A stretch of 64,000 bases of DNA, taken from the NCBI GenBank assembly GCA_965262605.1, contig CBDHFN010000003.1, positions 186,001-250,000 of the forward strand, given 5' to 3'. The translations under genes were made by a program, and so were the position numbers. This document shows, piece by piece, positions 45,001-48,000 of this stretch (the stretch's first letter is position 1; the number at the start of each line of letters is the position of its first letter). The notes under the pieces are model-generated. The model saw only the letters and a program-made list of their open reading frames with translations, was not told where the DNA came from and ran no database searches. This DNA comes from CBDHFN01 sp965262605 (GTDB lineage Bacteria; Pseudomonadota; Alphaproteobacteria; JASGCL01).

Positions 45001-48000
45001 ATTACCCGGAATGGCAGGTATCACTAATTTTAATACTTCTGAACTATCATCGTCAACCAAACTTCCAATTGGGCGTAAATTTATCCATTGGTCTTCATCG
45101 CTAATTGCGGGTGCTTCAAATTTTAATTTTGGCGCATCAGCTACTGCTTCTAAATTAATATAATAATCCGTAACGCGACTGGCAACCGAACCATTTTGCC
45201 CCTCAACCGCGCGCGAAGTAAATTTCAAGGTAAAGTCAATATCCGTATGGGGATGCGGAGTTAAGCGCAAATTTCTTAATTGATCAACCGTGAATGTCCA
45301 TTGCCCCAAAGCATTAACAACCCCCGCATTAAAACTAACTTGATAATTTTTGCCCCCCGACATATAATTGCTATTGACAATTAAGCTTATAGATTCTGAT
45401 CCATCTGTATCCACTAAAATTGGGCGAATGGAAATCGGAATTGAACCATCTTCGGTAAGCGATTGCGCCGTGGCAATATTAAAATGATCCGAAACAATCC
45501 CCGGTGTATCCGCAACCGCATCAACTTTGATTAATAAGTTTTTATATACTCTGGGCGCGGAAACATCATTTTCACCGCGCACCGCAACCGCGCTTACATT
45601 TAAGAAAAATGGGTCTGAATTATTGGGTGCTGGTTGTAATTTCAAGCCCAATAAAGTTTGGGGCGCAAAATCACGCAAGCCACCAATGCTAAATTCCAAT
45701 GAAGTGCCAATAATTTGTGAGGTAACTAAGGGGGTAAATAATTTGCCAAAAGGATCTAAAATCGGCAATATTAATCGCGACCCTTGGGGTGCGCCGCTTA
45801 AAATCACGCTATATAACGATTCGCCTTCGGGCGGGGAAAAAGTTAAGCCAATGGGAATTACGGAATCTTCTTTGCCTGTATAATTACCTTGAACAATATT
45901 AATTTCTGGGGGCAAAGCGGCAACTGGAAATACATCGGTATTGGTGCTGGTAAGTTGCTGATTATTGGCGTTATACGCCGTAATTTTAATATTAAAGGGT
46001 TCGGCTTGATTCGGGTCGGTCAATTGAATTTTTAATCCCGATAAATTCGCGCTTTGAATCGTGAATAAATTACCATTCGCAATTCCACTTGAAAATGAAG
46101 CTAAATTTTTGCCAATGATATTTTGCGGCAAGCTAATGACAAAATATGCCGCGTTATTCGCTGCATCGCTTGTCGCATCATGAAAATAATCATCGGGATT
46201 AAAATATGCTTGCCCTTGGTTTGTTTTACCCGGCGAACGATCCAATTCTATGGCTGGCGGCGCCTGCAACACAATATTTTCAATGTCGGTTGGATTAATG
46301 CGAAGCCCTAAATTTGTAAATAAATAATTGCCCGATTCGTCTAAGTCAGGGCGATAATTTAAATTTAATTGCGCCAAAGGCACACCGCGTTTTAAATCCC
46401 GCAAAAATTGAATTTGCAAAATTTCAAACAAGGCTTGGTTTTGGTTATAGGTAATAATATCCTTGCCAAATTTTACATATAAAGAATCATTACCTTCGCC
46501 ACCGACAAATGTATCAATTGTTGCGCCAACGCTAGTGACAACGGCAAAAATTTTATCGTTGCCTGCACCGCCATAAATTTTATCAACTTGTCGGTCGCTG
46601 GAATTAGCGATTTTATCGTCACCTGCACCACCAAAAATTACATCCGCGCCCGTGCCAGCCGTAATTATATCATTGCCTTCATTACCAAACAGCGTATTAT
46701 TGCCATTGCCGCCATCAATAACATCATCGCCCGTGCCACCAAAAATTAAATCATCACCCGCGCCACCACGAATATTATCATTGCCACCTTCACCAAAAAT
46801 TGTAGTATTCGTTGTTTCATTTAATGATAATTGAATTATATCATTGCCTTGAACCAAAGGTGGCACAGAAATACTTGCGCTAACTGGCGCACCGACAACC
46901 CCATCAGCCGTTATTTTTAACGAAACTGTAAAGCTTTTATCATTCACCGAAGTCGCAATATTCGCAATCGCAAAATCATTTTTGTCAAGCTGGTCATTGC
47001 TTAAAACAACGCGCCAAATATCGCCATCTAATACTGCCCCTGTATATAATTCATTGGGATTTGATTTTTTTACTAATCTTGCCCCCGCAGGTATCCCGCT
47101 AAATTCAACCACTAATAATTGCGGTATTTGCGTGGTCGTTTCGCCATTTTCGGTTTTCGTCAATTTGCCCGATAAGGATAAATTGCTTAATGCCTTAACA
47201 TCAACGATTTGCGTGCGCGCTGTTATCGCTTGGGCTAATAATTCGCCAGATTCGCCCCTTAATAATGCTTTTTCAGTATTAGTGATATTATTTAATTGCC
47301 CATAATCGCCAAATATTAAATTCGTGCCATCAGCATAATTTTTATATATATCATCGCCACCACCCATTATAATTTCAATTTTACCATTATAAAGATTTTT
47401 GCCCGTGGGCAATGACAAATAATTTTGCGTTATTATGCCGTTATTGCCTACTGGGCTTATTTCAATGGTAACAGGAGAATCTTGATATAGCCCTTCGTTA
47501 TTTAACGCCCCGAATTTATTTTTTTGAAATTCAAGCGGTGATACCCGCGCCGTCCAATAACCATCTACAAAAGTGCTTGTTATTGGTATTGAATTGCTGG
47601 TAAGCGTGATATTGGGTCCCAAACCGCCAAAGCGGACTTCAATTAACGATGAATTAAATATAACGGGCAAAGCTTGTTCAGTCGGCGTCCATGAAATATT
47701 TAAATCAAATTGCTGTAATACTGAGCCATATAAATTTTCCCCCAAAGCCCCATCAAAACCTGCGCTTGCGCTAAGGGCGGCGCGATAGGTAAATTCTGGC
47801 TGGGTTAAGGCTGCTGGAATTTGCACTTCGCTTGGCGGTGATGGCAAAGCCCCAATTTCCGTAACTGGTGCTTCGGGGGGGCTTGGTAAAATTATTAAGC
47901 TTGCATCCGCGGGCGATTGCGTTAAAGGCGCAACACTATCAACGCCAACACCTGCCTTGGAATTTACTAGCCCTGCCTCACCAATTTTTGCGCCAATATT

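Larger units (their letters stand above)
15300..46480 (-). repeat. Diverged cadherin/Ig-like domain array
   Basis: About 10,400 residues of tandem beta-domains recurring roughly every 330-345 bp. They are recognised by D-x-D-G-S-E (plus-strand trace TCTGAACCATC or close variants), followed by a hydrophobic strand, a (L/V)PxG turn, W-T-(L/I) and G-L-x-(F/L)-T-P. The domains share the motif skeleton but differ widely in sequence, unlike the arrays further left, so they look old. The acidic D-x-D-G-S-E and S-E-D motifs could coordinate calcium, as in cadherin-like domains; that is inference. Five LamG-like segments interrupt this stretch. Confidence 0.85.
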